Source: Bacillota bacterium (lineage in GTDB: Bacteria > Bacillota > Clostridia > Oscillospirales > Oscillospiraceae). From it: 37,251 nt of DNA. The notes below the pieces were generated by a model. The model did not search any database and was not told the DNA's origin. It worked only from the letters and a program-made list of their open reading frames with translations. Shown one piece after another: positions 22,991 to 32,274 of the stretch. Position 1 is the first letter of the stretch, and each line of letters opens with the position of its first letter. The DNA lies in NCBI GenBank assembly GCA_023459875.1, contig JAEWRY010000017.1, forward strand, positions 1 to 37,251, in the 5' to 3' direction. Position numbers and translations under genes: made by a program.

Positions 22991-23182
22991 AAAAGATTCT
23001 TCGCTGCGTACAGAATGACAGCTTTTTCCCCGCTGTTGCCGTAAAGTTTTGTAGTCTCCCGCCGCCGTCATCCTGAGCCTTAAGCGAAGGATCTTGAGTT
23101 TCCAGCCCCGAAATGACAAGAAAATTGGTGGTGTCTCATGTAGCATGAGACACCACCTTTCGTTTGCTTTAGGAAACAACAT
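22991..23182. repeat. Dispersed intergenic repeat with GGTGTCTCA-type hairpin, copy 3
   Basis: AAGATTCTTCG at 22993 and the core GTCATCCTGAGCCTTAAGCG at 23067 precede a perfect hairpin with arms 23127-23140 and 23144-23157. Compared with the other copies, GGCGGTG has become GGTGGTG and the opposite arm changed from CACCGCC to CACCACC, keeping pairing. It lies between converging genes. Confidence 0.78.
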
Positions 23183-23725
23183 TCAAGGCTGCTGCCTGTT
23201 TCTGCCGGGGAAGGGACTCTCCAGCCTCTCGACGTTTCTCAGAAAGGCGTTCAGATGACGCTCCGCGGCATTCCTTAAAAGGGTGAAAACCGACCTTACG
23301 TCGTCGGGCAGCGCCTGTTTCAGGAAAAGATCATACATGCGCATATTGTTTCGTTCTCCCTCCACCCCGGCTTTCATTGCCGCCAGCAGGGAATCGTGAA
23401 CGGTAATATACTGTCTTGCCGTGTCCTCGGGGACTGCCGCTCCGTATTTTTCAAAAAGCGGTTTGAGCAGCATGATATGCATGTTCTCAGCCTCGAGAAT
23501 ATTGGAAAACGGCCGCTGCGCGCCGAATTTTTCGATATCCACCGTGTATCTTGCCCGGGCAAGATATTCATCCTCAATGGCATACGGCAGCATTTCGTTC
23601 AGATGATAAGTCCGGTTCTCCTCCACGGCGGAAGAGCCGTAGCCGCCGGTTACGGCAACGGCGCTCGTGGTAACGGTCATAAGAACCGCCATAAACAGCG
23701 CGGCTGTTCGGAACCTTTTATTCAA
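23183..23725 (-). CDS. Secreted DUF2202-type ferritin-like protein
   Basis: The frame starts at a TTG (23725) preceded by AAAGGA at about 11 bases. The 180-residue protein has a signal peptide (TAALFMAVLMTVTTSAVAV) and then a DUF2202-like region: LNEMLPYAIEDEYLARARY, then IEKFGAQRPFSNILEAENMHI with the ExxxH pair expected in a ferritin-like four-helix fold, and LLKPLFEKYG. Similar proteins occur in archaea and Clostridia; a metal site is likely, but the reaction is unknown. The helical pattern of conserved Glu/His suggests a di-iron centre. It runs toward the 22991-23182 repeat. Confidence 0.8.
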   Translation of the reverse strand: MNKRFRTAALFMAVLMTVTTSAVAVTGGYGSSAVEENRTYHLNEMLPYAIEDEYLARARYTVDIEKFGAQRPFSNILEAENMHIMLLKPLFEKYGAAVPEDTARQYITVHDSLLAAMKAGVEGERNNMRMYDLFLKQALPDDVRSVFTLLRNAAERHLNAFLRNVERLESPFPGRNRQQP

Positions 23726-23862
23726 ACAATTTCACATCCTTTTCTGTATGTATCTTTATATTCTGCATTTATAAGTGCTTTTATGACGGTTATTTATAAC
23801 AGAAAATAATGTTCGAAAATTTGCTGAGTGCTGCTTTCTGACGCTGTCATGCTCAGTACAGC

Positions 23863-23912
23863 GGCATAATAAAAAACCAGAGGACGGCCGTCCTCTGGTT
23901 TTTTATTATGCC
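23863..23912. terminator. Perfect 50-base palindromic terminator
   Basis: The sequence from 23863 to 23912 is its own reverse complement, centred on ACGGCCGT, with AATAAAAAACCAGAGGAC on the left arm. Read on the minus strand, a GC stem is followed by T-rich sequence, so it should terminate the flavoprotein gene, whose TAA (23906-23908) lies inside. It looks equally effective on the other strand, where no plus-strand gene is close. Confidence 0.8.
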
Positions 23913-24994
23913 ATTTGTTTTCCAAGTTCCGCTTCCGTTTCCCGCACCAGCTCGTCCATGAGCTCTTTCACGGAAACGATTTGATCGACCCGGTAGGCGC
24001 TGCTTCCGACGAAAACAAGCCCGTCGTCAAGATTTCCTTTCACCGCGTTGATGAGCGCTTTTGAGATGCAGTAGGGCGCTGTCTTGGGGTTGCAGCCGCC
24101 CAGACACCGGAAGCAGCTTTTTATCTCGTCGCCGTATTCCGTAACCTTTTTCATAAAGCCGTTGTTAAGCGCGCGCCCCGGCATGCCCACGGGGCTTTTT
24201 ATAATGATGATATCATCTTTTTGAGAATTTACATAGGCTTCTTTAAACCGGATGTCCGCATCGCACTCGTGGGTGGCAACGAAGCGCGTCGCCATCTGTA
24301 CGCCGCCCGCTCCCGCTTCCAGGCACCGGGCGATGTCCTTTCCGGTGAAAATCCCTCCCGCGGCGATCACGGGAATGGCCTTTTCAAACTTTTCCCGGTA
24401 GGTTTTGGCGACTTCGATGACTTCCTTCACAATTCCGATGACAGAGGGTTTTTTCTCCGATAAAAGGACCTCTTCCGAAAAACCGAGATGGCCGCCCGCC
24501 TCCGGGCCTTCCACAACGATCAGATCGGCTGTTTTGCCGTAGTGCGTGTCCCAGTAATGCAAAATGGTCTGCGCCGCTCTCCCGGACGAGACGATGGGCG
24601 CGATGCGGGTTTTGAGCCCCTTTACGTAATCGGGCAGCTTCAGCGGCAGCCCCGCGCCGGAAATAATCAGGTCGATGCCTTCTTCCGCGGCGGCACGCAC
24701 CATTTCGCCGTAACGGTTCATCGCCACCATCAGATTGACCGCGAGCACCCCCTTAGGGGCCAGTTCCCGGGCCTCTTTGATTTTACTTTTCAGCGCGCGA
24801 AGGTTGGCTTCAAAGAAATTACTGTTGAAATCCGGCTCGTCAAACCCGATATCAACCCCCGCGATCACTCCGATCCCGCCCTGGTTTGCAACCGCCGCGG
24901 CCAGCTCCTTCCCGGAAATTCCGACCCCCATACCGCCCTGTATGATCGGGACATCCGCAATGAGACCGCCAACGTCAAGCTTGGGAATACTCAT
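23906..24994 (-). CDS. Nitronate monooxygenase/FabK-like flavoprotein
   Basis: I start at the ATG at 24994 (MSIPKLDVGGL), which has GAGG six bases upstream; the ATG at 25006 lacks one. The 362-residue TIM-barrel protein has PIIQGGMGVGISG at the N-terminus, a VEGPEAGGHLGF segment near residue 165 containing the catalytic-region histidine, and the FMN-phosphate-binding AAGGIFTGKDIARCLEAGA followed by GVQMATRFV. This is the 2-nitropropane dioxygenase/FabK family. The C-terminal cysteine-rich CFRCLGGCNPKTAPYC is typical of a clostridial subgroup. Nitronate oxidation is the family default; an enoyl-ACP reductase role cannot be ruled out, though no fatty-acid genes are adjacent. Confidence 0.85.
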   Translation of the reverse strand: MSIPKLDVGGLIADVPIIQGGMGVGISGKELAAAVANQGGIGVIAGVDIGFDEPDFNSNFFEANLRALKSKIKEARELAPKGVLAVNLMVAMNRYGEMVRAAAEEGIDLIISGAGLPLKLPDYVKGLKTRIAPIVSSGRAAQTILHYWDTHYGKTADLIVVEGPEAGGHLGFSEEVLLSEKKPSVIGIVKEVIEVAKTYREKFEKAIPVIAAGGIFTGKDIARCLEAGAGGVQMATRFVATHECDADIRFKEAYVNSQKDDIIIIKSPVGMPGRALNNGFMKKVTEYGDEIKSCFRCLGGCNPKTAPYCISKALINAVKGNLDDGLVFVGSSAYRVDQIVSVKELMDELVRETEAELGKQMA

Positions 24995-25162
24995 TTCGCA
25001 CCTCATTCACTGATTTTGAAAAGCGCGCCGCTTTGCCGTCGCGGCGCCGCAACTGATTTATAGTAACATAGAATGAAAGCAATGTAAATCTTACAGTGAC
25101 AATAAAGAAACGTATAGAGAGGTTTCGTTCAGCGCATTTTTAAGCTGCGTACAATTTATGGA

Positions 25163-25190
25163 TTGACAGGTAAGGATGAAGCGATATAAT
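25163..25190 (+). promoter_or_regulatory. Promoter of psuK-psuG
   Basis: TTGACA (25163-25168) and TATAAT (25185-25190) match consensus exactly and are spaced 16 bases apart, predicting strong transcription from about 25197. Confidence 0.8.
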
Positions 25191-25234
25191 AAATATATGA
25201 TTACGCCATAAGCAAAAGCAAAGGGGGGCGGAGG

Positions 25235-26322
25235 ATGACCAACCGGGAACAGGAAATTCTGAAGCTGCTCAGAGACAACCCCATGATCTCCCAGAATGAG
25301 CTGGCCGAGGCTCTGCACATTACCCGGTCCTCGGTGGGAGTGCACATCACCAATCTCATGAAGAAGGGGACCATTCTGGGCAAGGGGTATATTATCCAGA
25401 AGGAACGCTATGTCTGCGTGGTCGGCGGCTCCAACGTGGACATTCTGGGCAGCCCGAAAAATAAGCTGATCCCGCGGGATTCCAACATCGGAACGGTTAA
25501 AATATCGTTAGGCGGCGTGGGCCGCAACATCGCGGAGAACCTGGTGCGGCTGGGGGTGGACACCCGGCTCGTCAGCGTGGTGGGGGACGACGCCTACGGG
25601 CAGAGGATTCTGGAGGAAGCGCGCCTCATCGGCCTCAACATGCAGGACACGCTCGTTTTAAACGGCGCCGCCTCGTCGGTCTACCTGTGCATTCTGGACG
25701 AGACGAAAGACATGGTCCTCGCCATCAACAGCATGGAGATTTACGACCGCATGACGGTGGAGTTCATTAAAAGCAAGCGCCACGTGATCGAGAACGCCGA
25801 GCTGTGCGTTCTGGACACCAACCTGCCCAAGGACGTGCTGGAATACGTCCTCTCCACCTTCAAAAACACGGTCTTTTTCCTGGACGCGGTTTCCACCGTG
25901 AAGGCGCTGAAGGTGAAGGACATGATCGGCCGCTTCCACACCATCAAACCCAACCGGATCGAAGCCGAGGTGCTCAGCGGCATACCCATTCAAAACGACG
26001 CCGACCTCAGGAAGGCGGCGGGGATCTTCCACGACAGGGGAGTGCGGCAGGTGTTCATCAGCCTGGGCGAAGAGGGCGTTTTTTACAGCACGAGCGAGGC
26101 CTCGGGCCATATCAAGCAGCCGCCGGTGAAAATCGTAAACGCCACCGGCGCGGGGGACGCCTTCCTCGCGGCGCTTGCCCTGGGCTACCTGCGGGATATG
26201 GACGCCCGTGCGTGCGCGGGCCTTGCCTGCGCGGCCTCGGCCATCGCCCTGGGCCATGAAAATACCATCAATCCCACCATGTCCCTTGAGACATTATTTG
26301 AGAAAGCGAAGGAGCTTGGCTT

Positions 26323-26329
<7 letters not shown>
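25235..26329 (+). CDS. psuK: Pseudouridine kinase with N-terminal winged-helix domain
   Basis: The 364-residue protein has two parts. Residues 1-57 form a winged helix-turn-helix (EQEILKLLRDNPMISQNELA, then ALHITRSSVGVHITNLMKKG), like Lrp/MarR-type domains. Residues 60-364 are a PfkB/ribokinase-type kinase, with VCVVGGSNVDILG, the GGVGRNIAENLVRLG motif and the ATP-site NATGAGDAFLAAL near 303. The enzyme phosphorylates pseudouridine to the 5'-phosphate that PsuG then splits. Fusion of a DNA-binding domain suggests autogenous control. The psuG start overlaps its last seven bases, supporting the assignment over other PfkB kinases. Confidence 0.9.
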
Positions 26330-27246
<917 letters not shown>

Positions 27247-27264
27247 GTAAAGAGATAAAATAAG

Positions 27265-27296
27265 GCCGGTTTGAGGCTACCTCAAACCGGCTCTTT
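27265..27296 (+). terminator. Terminator of psuK-psuG
   Basis: GCCGGTTTGAGG (27265-27276) pairs with CCTCAAACCGGC (27280-27291) around a CTA loop, followed by TCTTT. Confidence 0.85.
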
Positions 27297-27353
27297 GCTA
27301 TGGATCAGCTTTACGAATGTCTTTGTGTATAGTATTCTAACTATTACTCATAA

Positions 27354-28070
27354 TTACTCTTTTATAAAGCTCAAGTTTGTCTCTAAGAACTTATTTATTA
27401 GATTATTATTAGAGTGGTATTCTTTTAAAGTATTTACCAGTCTTGAAGATTCAATAAAACTAGTAAATAGGTCATTTCCATTACATTTATTGAGATAATT
27501 ATTTAAAGATTGCTCATCAATAAGATCCTCGAAATAGTCCGAGAAATACTTCTTTATATTTTCTATATTCTCATATTCGTGATCAGTTGAATTTAAAAAA
27601 ATGGCACTGGAATATTCACGACCTAAATTATCCAAAGATTCTATACAAGAATTAAGCATTGAATCAATTGTTTTAATTACAGATATGTAGGAATTATCAA
27701 AAAGTACCTGAGCCTTTTCTAAAGAATCTCTGTAATCGGTCATTATATTATCTGATATTTTTAATCGATGAAAATCAGAAGATAATGAAAGTATGGATTT
27801 ATGAATTAAACCAATTTGAATTGATATTAATCTTTGCAGATTTTTAGAAGTCTCCATCCTTTTATCAAATAATTGTAAGTCAATACTCATTTTTTGCATT
27901 TTTTTCTGTTCAAAAATCTGACTTGTGGATATGTCAACTGATCGTTTATTTGCAAATAATATAAAAATAGTAGCTACAGTGTAAATAAAAGTAATCGCCA
28001 CAATTATCCAATCTGTTAAATTTGGAGTAGACAATGCAGCAATTATATCAGCGACTTCTTGGATACTCAT
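27354..28070 (-). CDS. AT-rich orphan protein with one membrane segment and helical domain
   Basis: The ATG at 28070 has AAGGAG upstream. The 238-residue protein has a membrane helix at about residues 20-41 (WIIVAITFIYTVATIFILF), then a long, largely helical, charged region with many Leu, Ile, Ser and Asn. The segment from about 48 to 110 could form a coiled coil (IFEQKKMQKMSIDLQLFDKR). The codons favour A and T, unlike the genes around it, which suggests recent acquisition. I do not recognise a family. No partner gene is adjacent in the same AT-rich style, so it is a lone insertion. It could be a membrane-tethered effector or sensor, as in some phage-defence proteins, but nothing in the sequence proves that. 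Confidence 0.75.
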   Translation of the reverse strand: MSIQEVADIIAALSTPNLTDWIIVAITFIYTVATIFILFANKRSVDISTSQIFEQKKMQKMSIDLQLFDKRMETSKNLQRLISIQIGLIHKSILSLSSDFHRLKISDNIMTDYRDSLEKAQVLFDNSYISVIKTIDSMLNSCIESLDNLGREYSSAIFLNSTDHEYENIENIKKYFSDYFEDLIDEQSLNNYLNKCNGNDLFTSFIESSRLVNTLKEYHSNNNLINKFLETNLSFIKE

Positions 28071-28224
28071 ATATTTCTCCTTAGTTTACTATTATTATAA
28101 ACAACATAGAGCCTATTATTTTAAAAAATCAATATTACGTAAACAAGTAGGGATGCTTTGTGAACTGTACCCCAAACCTTTCTTATTTGAACTCATGAAT
28201 AATAGAATTATCCTCCTGTCGTAT

Positions 28225-28671
28225 TTAATATCTCGGCTGCTTGAGCTGCTCAAGATAATACTCCACGGCGCCGATTTCCTTCATGCGGTCGTTTATGGCT
28301 CTCCAGCGGTCTCTTAAGCGGCCGGAAAACTGCTTGTCGCAGGGGTATTCATTACACTGAAAACAAAAATCAACGTTATTTTCCTTGTGACAGGTTTTCG
28401 CGGAACAGGTGGAGAGGGGACATTTCACGTGATCGCCCCGGCATCCGCTGCACGAGCCGCAGGTGAAGGAAGAGAGAATTTCTTCAAATTGCGGGTAACA
28501 TTCAAAAGCCGGTATCTTTTCCTTCTTCATTTTTGCCAGGGGTTTGTAATTGCCCAGGAGCTGAAGAAGCCGTGAACTCAGCTGCCTGATTTCGCCGTTC
28601 TCGTAATCGGCGCATCTTGCGCAGTCGAGCCCGCAGGGAGCAAGGTTCTTAACCACATCGCTGTATTCCAT
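28225..28671 (-). CDS. DUF3795 cysteine-rich protein
   Basis: The 148-residue protein begins LAPCGLDCARCADY and contains further paired cysteines: CGSCSGCRG near 90, then CPLSTCSAKTCHK and FCFQCNEYPCDK. This pattern is typical of DUF3795 proteins, which occur widely in Clostridia and methanogens and may bind metal or an iron-sulfur cluster. The ATG at 28671 is preceded by GGAGGAGATC. The last 40 residues are helical and lack cysteines, ending EYYLEQLKQPRY. Function is unknown. It lies between the AT-rich orphan and the interrupted membrane gene, all on the minus strand. Confidence 0.8.
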   Translation of the reverse strand: MEYSDVVKNLAPCGLDCARCADYENGEIRQLSSRLLQLLGNYKPLAKMKKEKIPAFECYPQFEEILSSFTCGSCSGCRGDHVKCPLSTCSAKTCHKENNVDFCFQCNEYPCDKQFSGRLRDRWRAINDRMKEIGAVEYYLEQLKQPRY

Positions 28672-28717
28672 ATGATCTCCTCCTGTTATGTATCAAAATA
28701 TGATTCCAATTGCTGTT

Positions 28718-29254
28718 TTACGCTTCCTGACGTCTGCCGGCGCGCTCGCTCAGAACGGCGTCCAGAGGGGCCTTCAGCTCCGGGGGATGGGTAAGGGTGA
28801 GGACAGCGCCTCCCGCGCGCGTTCATGACCACCGCCGCCGCGGCTTGAGCTGCAGGGTTACCCGGGTGTCGGTTTTTCTTTCATAGCTCTCCACCGCGTC
28901 CCAGGGGGTGAAGCCGTCGTGGTCCACGACGCCATACTCGCACACCTTAACTGGAAGGCAGAGTAAAACGAACTGAACAAGGAACAAAACACACAGAAAC
29001 TCAAATGAGGGGGAATGAAACAGATATGGGATCAAAACGGCGGGTATTTGTCTCCAGCTCCAGAACGAATACACAAGAACCAGAATCATGATGCAGGCGC
29101 CCACCTTGAATTCGTACAGCATCATGGAGGATCCCCGGAGCTTAAAAAGAACCTCGCCGGTGCGTTTCCGCCGGACAAAGCACTTGCCGCACATGGAAAC
29201 GACGCACGCCAGAAGGCAGAAAAGGACAGACAAAACGGCCAGTGTATAAGGCAT
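28718..29254 (-). pseudogene. Membrane protein gene with an in-frame TGA
   Basis: The ATG at 29254 (MPYTLAVLSVLFCLL) is preceded by GGAGGAG at nine bases; upstream ATGs at 29263 and 29332 are less suitable. The frame codes for a membrane helix, a FVRRKRTGEVLFKLRG loop, and two more helices (VGACIMILVLVYSFWSW and FLCVLFLVQFVLLCL). A GFTPWDAVESYERKTDTRVTLQLKPRRR region follows that looks like a small PH-like domain in DUF5673-type proteins. A TGA (28825-28823) stops it at 143 residues. The same frame then continues for 34 codons (TRAGGAVLTLTHPPELKAPL and LDAVLSERAG segments) to a TAA at 28718, which reads like the missing last strand and helix. It is therefore probably a nonsense-mutated 178-residue gene, or a sequencing error. 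Confidence 0.6.
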
Positions 29255-29504
29255 GATACACATCTCCTCCTGAAAGCAGAAAATAGCGTATAGGGCGGTT
29301 TGCCCAAACGGCCGCCACGAGGCGGCCTTCATTTCCTAATACCATCATAAATGACATGACAGGGATTATCAAGAATAATTTACCAGCACAGTGTATGTAC
29401 GGAGCATTCTTTCCTCTGCCGCCGACGCGGTAAAAAACGGGCGCGAAAGGGAAGGGGACGCTCCGTCTTCGTGTTTTTCCTCAAAAGAATGAGGATAACT
29501 TAAA
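29255..29504. other. Intergenic region between divergent genes, no gene seen
   Basis: About 330 bases separate the interrupted gene's start and the MATE gene start. Apart from the minus-strand leader with its GGAGGAG site and the MATE promoter at 29505-29533, I see no hairpin or ORF with a credible start. Confidence 0.4.
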
Positions 29505-29533
29505 TTGCTTTTGACATTCGCCTATGGTAAAAT
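29505..29533 (+). promoter_or_regulatory. Promoter of the MATE-MFS operon
   Basis: TTGCTT (29505-29510) and TAAAAT (29528-29533) are 17 bases apart, with TGg directly before the -10. Initiation near 29540 would place the TTG at 29543 at the very end of the transcript, favouring the GTG at 29585 as start. Confidence 0.5.
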
Positions 29534-29584
29534 CAGTTTCAATTGACAGGCAAAAAACTGCCGGCGGAGAAAGAAGTAACCCAG

Positions 29585-30988
29585 GTGAACGAGAAACAGT
29601 ATATTTTCGAATCCATGCCGGTGCCGAAGGCACTGGCCAATCTGGCCCTGCCCACCATTTTGAGCCAGCTGGTCACGATGATCTACAATCTGGCCGACAC
29701 TTATTTCGTGGGGCGGACGAATAACCCTTACATGGTGGCGGCGGTGTCGGTGGCTTATACGCTCTTCTTTGTGCTAAACGCCCTGGCGAACCTCTTCGGC
29801 GTGGGCGGCGGAAGCCTCGTTTCCCGCCTGCTGGGCGTCGGCAAGCAGGAGGACGCGAAGAAGGTTTCCTCCTTCAGCTTTTACGCCACGATTGTGGTGG
29901 TATTTTTATATTCGGTGGCCTGCCTCGGCTTTATGAATCCTCTTCTCAGGCTGCTGGGCGCCAGCGACAACACCATCCTCTACGCGCGGCAGTATCTCTT
30001 CTGGGTGGTGGTCGTGGGAGGGATCCCCACGACGCTGGGAATGACCATGGCGCATCTGCTGCGCAGCGCGGGTTACGCCAAGCAGGCGAGCTTCGGCCTG
30101 GCCCTCGGCGGGCTGCTCAACATCGGCCTTGACCCCCTCTTCATGTTCGTGATCCTGCCCAGGGGCATGGAGGTGGCCGGCGCGGCCATTGCCACCATGA
30201 TTTCCAACGTCGTGGCCCTCATCTACTTTTTCGTCGTCTTCAAAAAGCTTCACGGCACCACGGTGCTGTCCATTATGCCGGGGGACGCGCTGCCGGACCG
30301 GGAGTATTTAGGCCCCATTTTCGCGGTGGGTTTCCCTTCGGCCATCGGGTCCTTACTCGCCTGCGTATCCAACATGCTCATTAACCACCTGGCCGCCGGC
30401 TACGGAGATATTCCGGTCGCCGCCTTCGGCATCGTGAAGAAGATTGATATGCTGCCCATGAACGTGGGTATGGGGCTTTGCCAGGGGATGATGCCGCTGG
30501 TGGCCTATAACTACGCGGCGAAGAATTATAAGAGGATGAGGGAGTCGGCGAACTTCGCCCGGCTCTGCGGCATCAGCTTCGCCATCGTCTGCATCGTCTC
30601 CTTCGAGGTTTTTTCCGTCGGCCTTGTGAGAGTATTCATCAGCGACGGCGCTACCGTGGAGATGGGCGCGCGCTTTCTGCGCATCGCGTGCCTGGCCACT
30701 CCCTTCATGATCATTAATTTCCAGATGAGCTACACCTTCCAGGCCATGGGCAAGGGAAGGCAGTCACTCATCCTCTCTTCCTGCAGGCAGGGCATCATCA
30801 ATATCCCGCTGCTTTTCGCCATGAATATCTGGTTCGGCCTGTACGGGATCATCTGGACACAGCTGCTGGCAGACGCCATTACCGCCGTACTGTCCTTTAC
30901 GCTGTACCTGAATCTTCACAAGCGTCTCGCGCTGGAGGAAAGCGCCTGCCGGTCCGAAACGGAAGACGCCGCGGTGAGAAAGGCTTAA
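29585..30988 (+). CDS. MATE family multidrug exporter
   Basis: The frame is open from a TTG at 29543, but the GTG at 29585 gives the N-terminus MNEKQYIFESMPVPKALANL, usual for clostridial MATE proteins; neither site has a strong ribosome signal. The 467-residue protein has about 12 membrane helices and the family landmarks: LPTILSQLVTMIYNLADTYF and GVGGGSLVSRLLGVGKQEDA in the first half, and FPSAIGSLLACVSNMLINHL with VGMGLCQGMMPLVAYNYAAK in the second. MATE proteins export cationic drugs or dyes using a sodium or proton gradient. An MFS gene follows after 26 bases, giving a two-exporter operon with no regulator beside it. Confidence 0.9.
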   Translation: MNEKQYIFESMPVPKALANLALPTILSQLVTMIYNLADTYFVGRTNNPYMVAAVSVAYTLFFVLNALANLFGVGGGSLVSRLLGVGKQEDAKKVSSFSFYATIVVVFLYSVACLGFMNPLLRLLGASDNTILYARQYLFWVVVVGGIPTTLGMTMAHLLRSAGYAKQASFGLALGGLLNIGLDPLFMFVILPRGMEVAGAAIATMISNVVALIYFFVVFKKLHGTTVLSIMPGDALPDREYLGPIFAVGFPSAIGSLLACVSNMLINHLAAGYGDIPVAAFGIVKKIDMLPMNVGMGLCQGMMPLVAYNYAAKNYKRMRESANFARLCGISFAIVCIVSFEVFSVGLVRVFISDGATVEMGARFLRIACLATPFMIINFQMSYTFQAMGKGRQSLILSSCRQGIINIPLLFAMNIWFGLYGIIWTQLLADAITAVLSFTLYLNLHKRLALEESACRSETEDAAVRKA

Positions 30989-31014
30989 ATCTAGTTACTT
31001 GCACGGAGGAAAGT

Positions 31015-32226
31015 TTGAAGAATTATTTTAAAGTCTATAGCGGACTGCAGAAGGAAGTATACGTCTTTTTTATCGCCAGGGTAATCACCTGCATGGGGAT
31101 GTTCATCATGCCCCTGTGGGCGCTGATCCTCACCCAGAAGATCGGGTTATCAAAACCTCAGGCAGGGGTTATGTCGACTGTCTTTGCCGTCACACAGGCC
31201 CCCTGCCTGCTCTTCGGCGGTAAACTCATCGACAGGATCGGAAAGAAGAAATTTATTTTCCTGAGCCAGTCCCTGGGCTCCATTGTTTACATCGTTTGCG
31301 CGGTTCTCCCCATGAGCATGCTGACCGCCGCGCTCATCGTCGTCGCCGCAGATTTTTATACGGCCGCCTCGCCGGCCCTGGACGCGCTGGTGGCCGACAT
31401 CACCACGCCGGAAAACCGGAAGGCCTCCTTTTCCCTTATCTATTTCGGCCTGAATCTGGGATATACCGTGAGCCCTCTCGTCGGGGGGCTTCTCTTTCAG
31501 CGTCACCTCCCCGTGCTGTTCATCCTGGACGCGGTTACGACGCTCATCTCCATCGCCATCATCATGAAATACATAAAGGAGCCGGAAGGTAAGAAGGAGC
31601 AGGTTTCTCCCGGCGGCGAAGGGAAAAGGGAAGAGAAGGTTTCTGTATGGAACGTCCTTCTTAGTAACCGAGTGCTGCTGTACTTTCTGATCGTCATGTT
31701 TCTCTATCATTTCTGCTACTCCCAATGGTCCTTCATGCTGCCGCTGCAAATGGCCGACCTGTTCGGCGGGAACGGAGCGCGCAACTACAGCTTCCTGGTG
31801 GCGGCCAACGCCGTTATTGTCATTGCCTTCACGCCGCTGGCGACAGCCGGTACGCGCGCTTTCCGCGCCTTAACCGTTTCCGCTGTCGGCGGGCTTTGCT
31901 TCTTTGTTTCGTTTTTCCTCTTTGGCCCGATGACCCGTCTGCCTCTGTTTTTTGCCGCCGTCTTCATTCTCACGGTGGGAGAAATTTTGGTAACGGTCAA
32001 TACCAACGCCTTCATCGCGGACAATACCCCGCCCACCCACAGGGGCAGAGTGAACTCCCTGCACGAATTTATGAGAGGAACCTGCTACGCGGTCTCTCCG
32101 CCCGTCATGGGAACCCTCATCGTCGCCTTAGGCTATCTGAAATGCTGGTGGATCATCGCGGCGCTGATGCTCGCGGGAACCCTGGGCATGGCCGCTCTTG
32201 ACAGAAAACACAGCCGAGAAACATAA
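31015..32226 (+). CDS. MFS family transporter
   Basis: The start is a TTG at 31015 with GGAGG five bases upstream. The 403-residue protein has 12 membrane segments and the major-facilitator loop motif between helices 2 and 3 as GGKLIDRIGKKKFIFLSQSL, with a second DxxxxENRKAS-type stretch near residue 135. The central loop (EPEGKKEQVSPGGEGKREE) separates two six-helix halves. The closest look is to the MdtH-type/drug exporter group, but no substrate is indicated. It probably shares a transcript with the MATE gene. A terminator at 32233-32270 follows. Confidence 0.88.
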   Translation: MKNYFKVYSGLQKEVYVFFIARVITCMGMFIMPLWALILTQKIGLSKPQAGVMSTVFAVTQAPCLLFGGKLIDRIGKKKFIFLSQSLGSIVYIVCAVLPMSMLTAALIVVAADFYTAASPALDALVADITTPENRKASFSLIYFGLNLGYTVSPLVGGLLFQRHLPVLFILDAVTTLISIAIIMKYIKEPEGKKEQVSPGGEGKREEKVSVWNVLLSNRVLLYFLIVMFLYHFCYSQWSFMLPLQMADLFGGNGARNYSFLVAANAVIVIAFTPLATAGTRAFRALTVSAVGGLCFFVSFFLFGPMTRLPLFFAAVFILTVGEILVTVNTNAFIADNTPPTHRGRVNSLHEFMRGTCYAVSPPVMGTLIVALGYLKCWWIIAALMLAGTLGMAALDRKHSRET

Positions 32227-32232
32227 AAACGA

Positions 32233-32274
32233 GGGCGGATTCTCCGGCTTATCACCGGTGAATCCGCCCTTTTG
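32233..32274 (+). terminator. Terminator between the MFS gene and the minus-strand remnant
   Basis: GGGCGGATTC-(T)-CCGG pairs with CCGG-(T)-GAATCCGCCC across 32233-32270, followed by TTTTGTT. Confidence 0.8.

Noticed and set aside
29543..29584. TTG at 29543 as the MATE gene start
   Set aside because: It sits at the expected transcription start with no ribosome site; the GTG at 29585 gives the usual family N-terminus.
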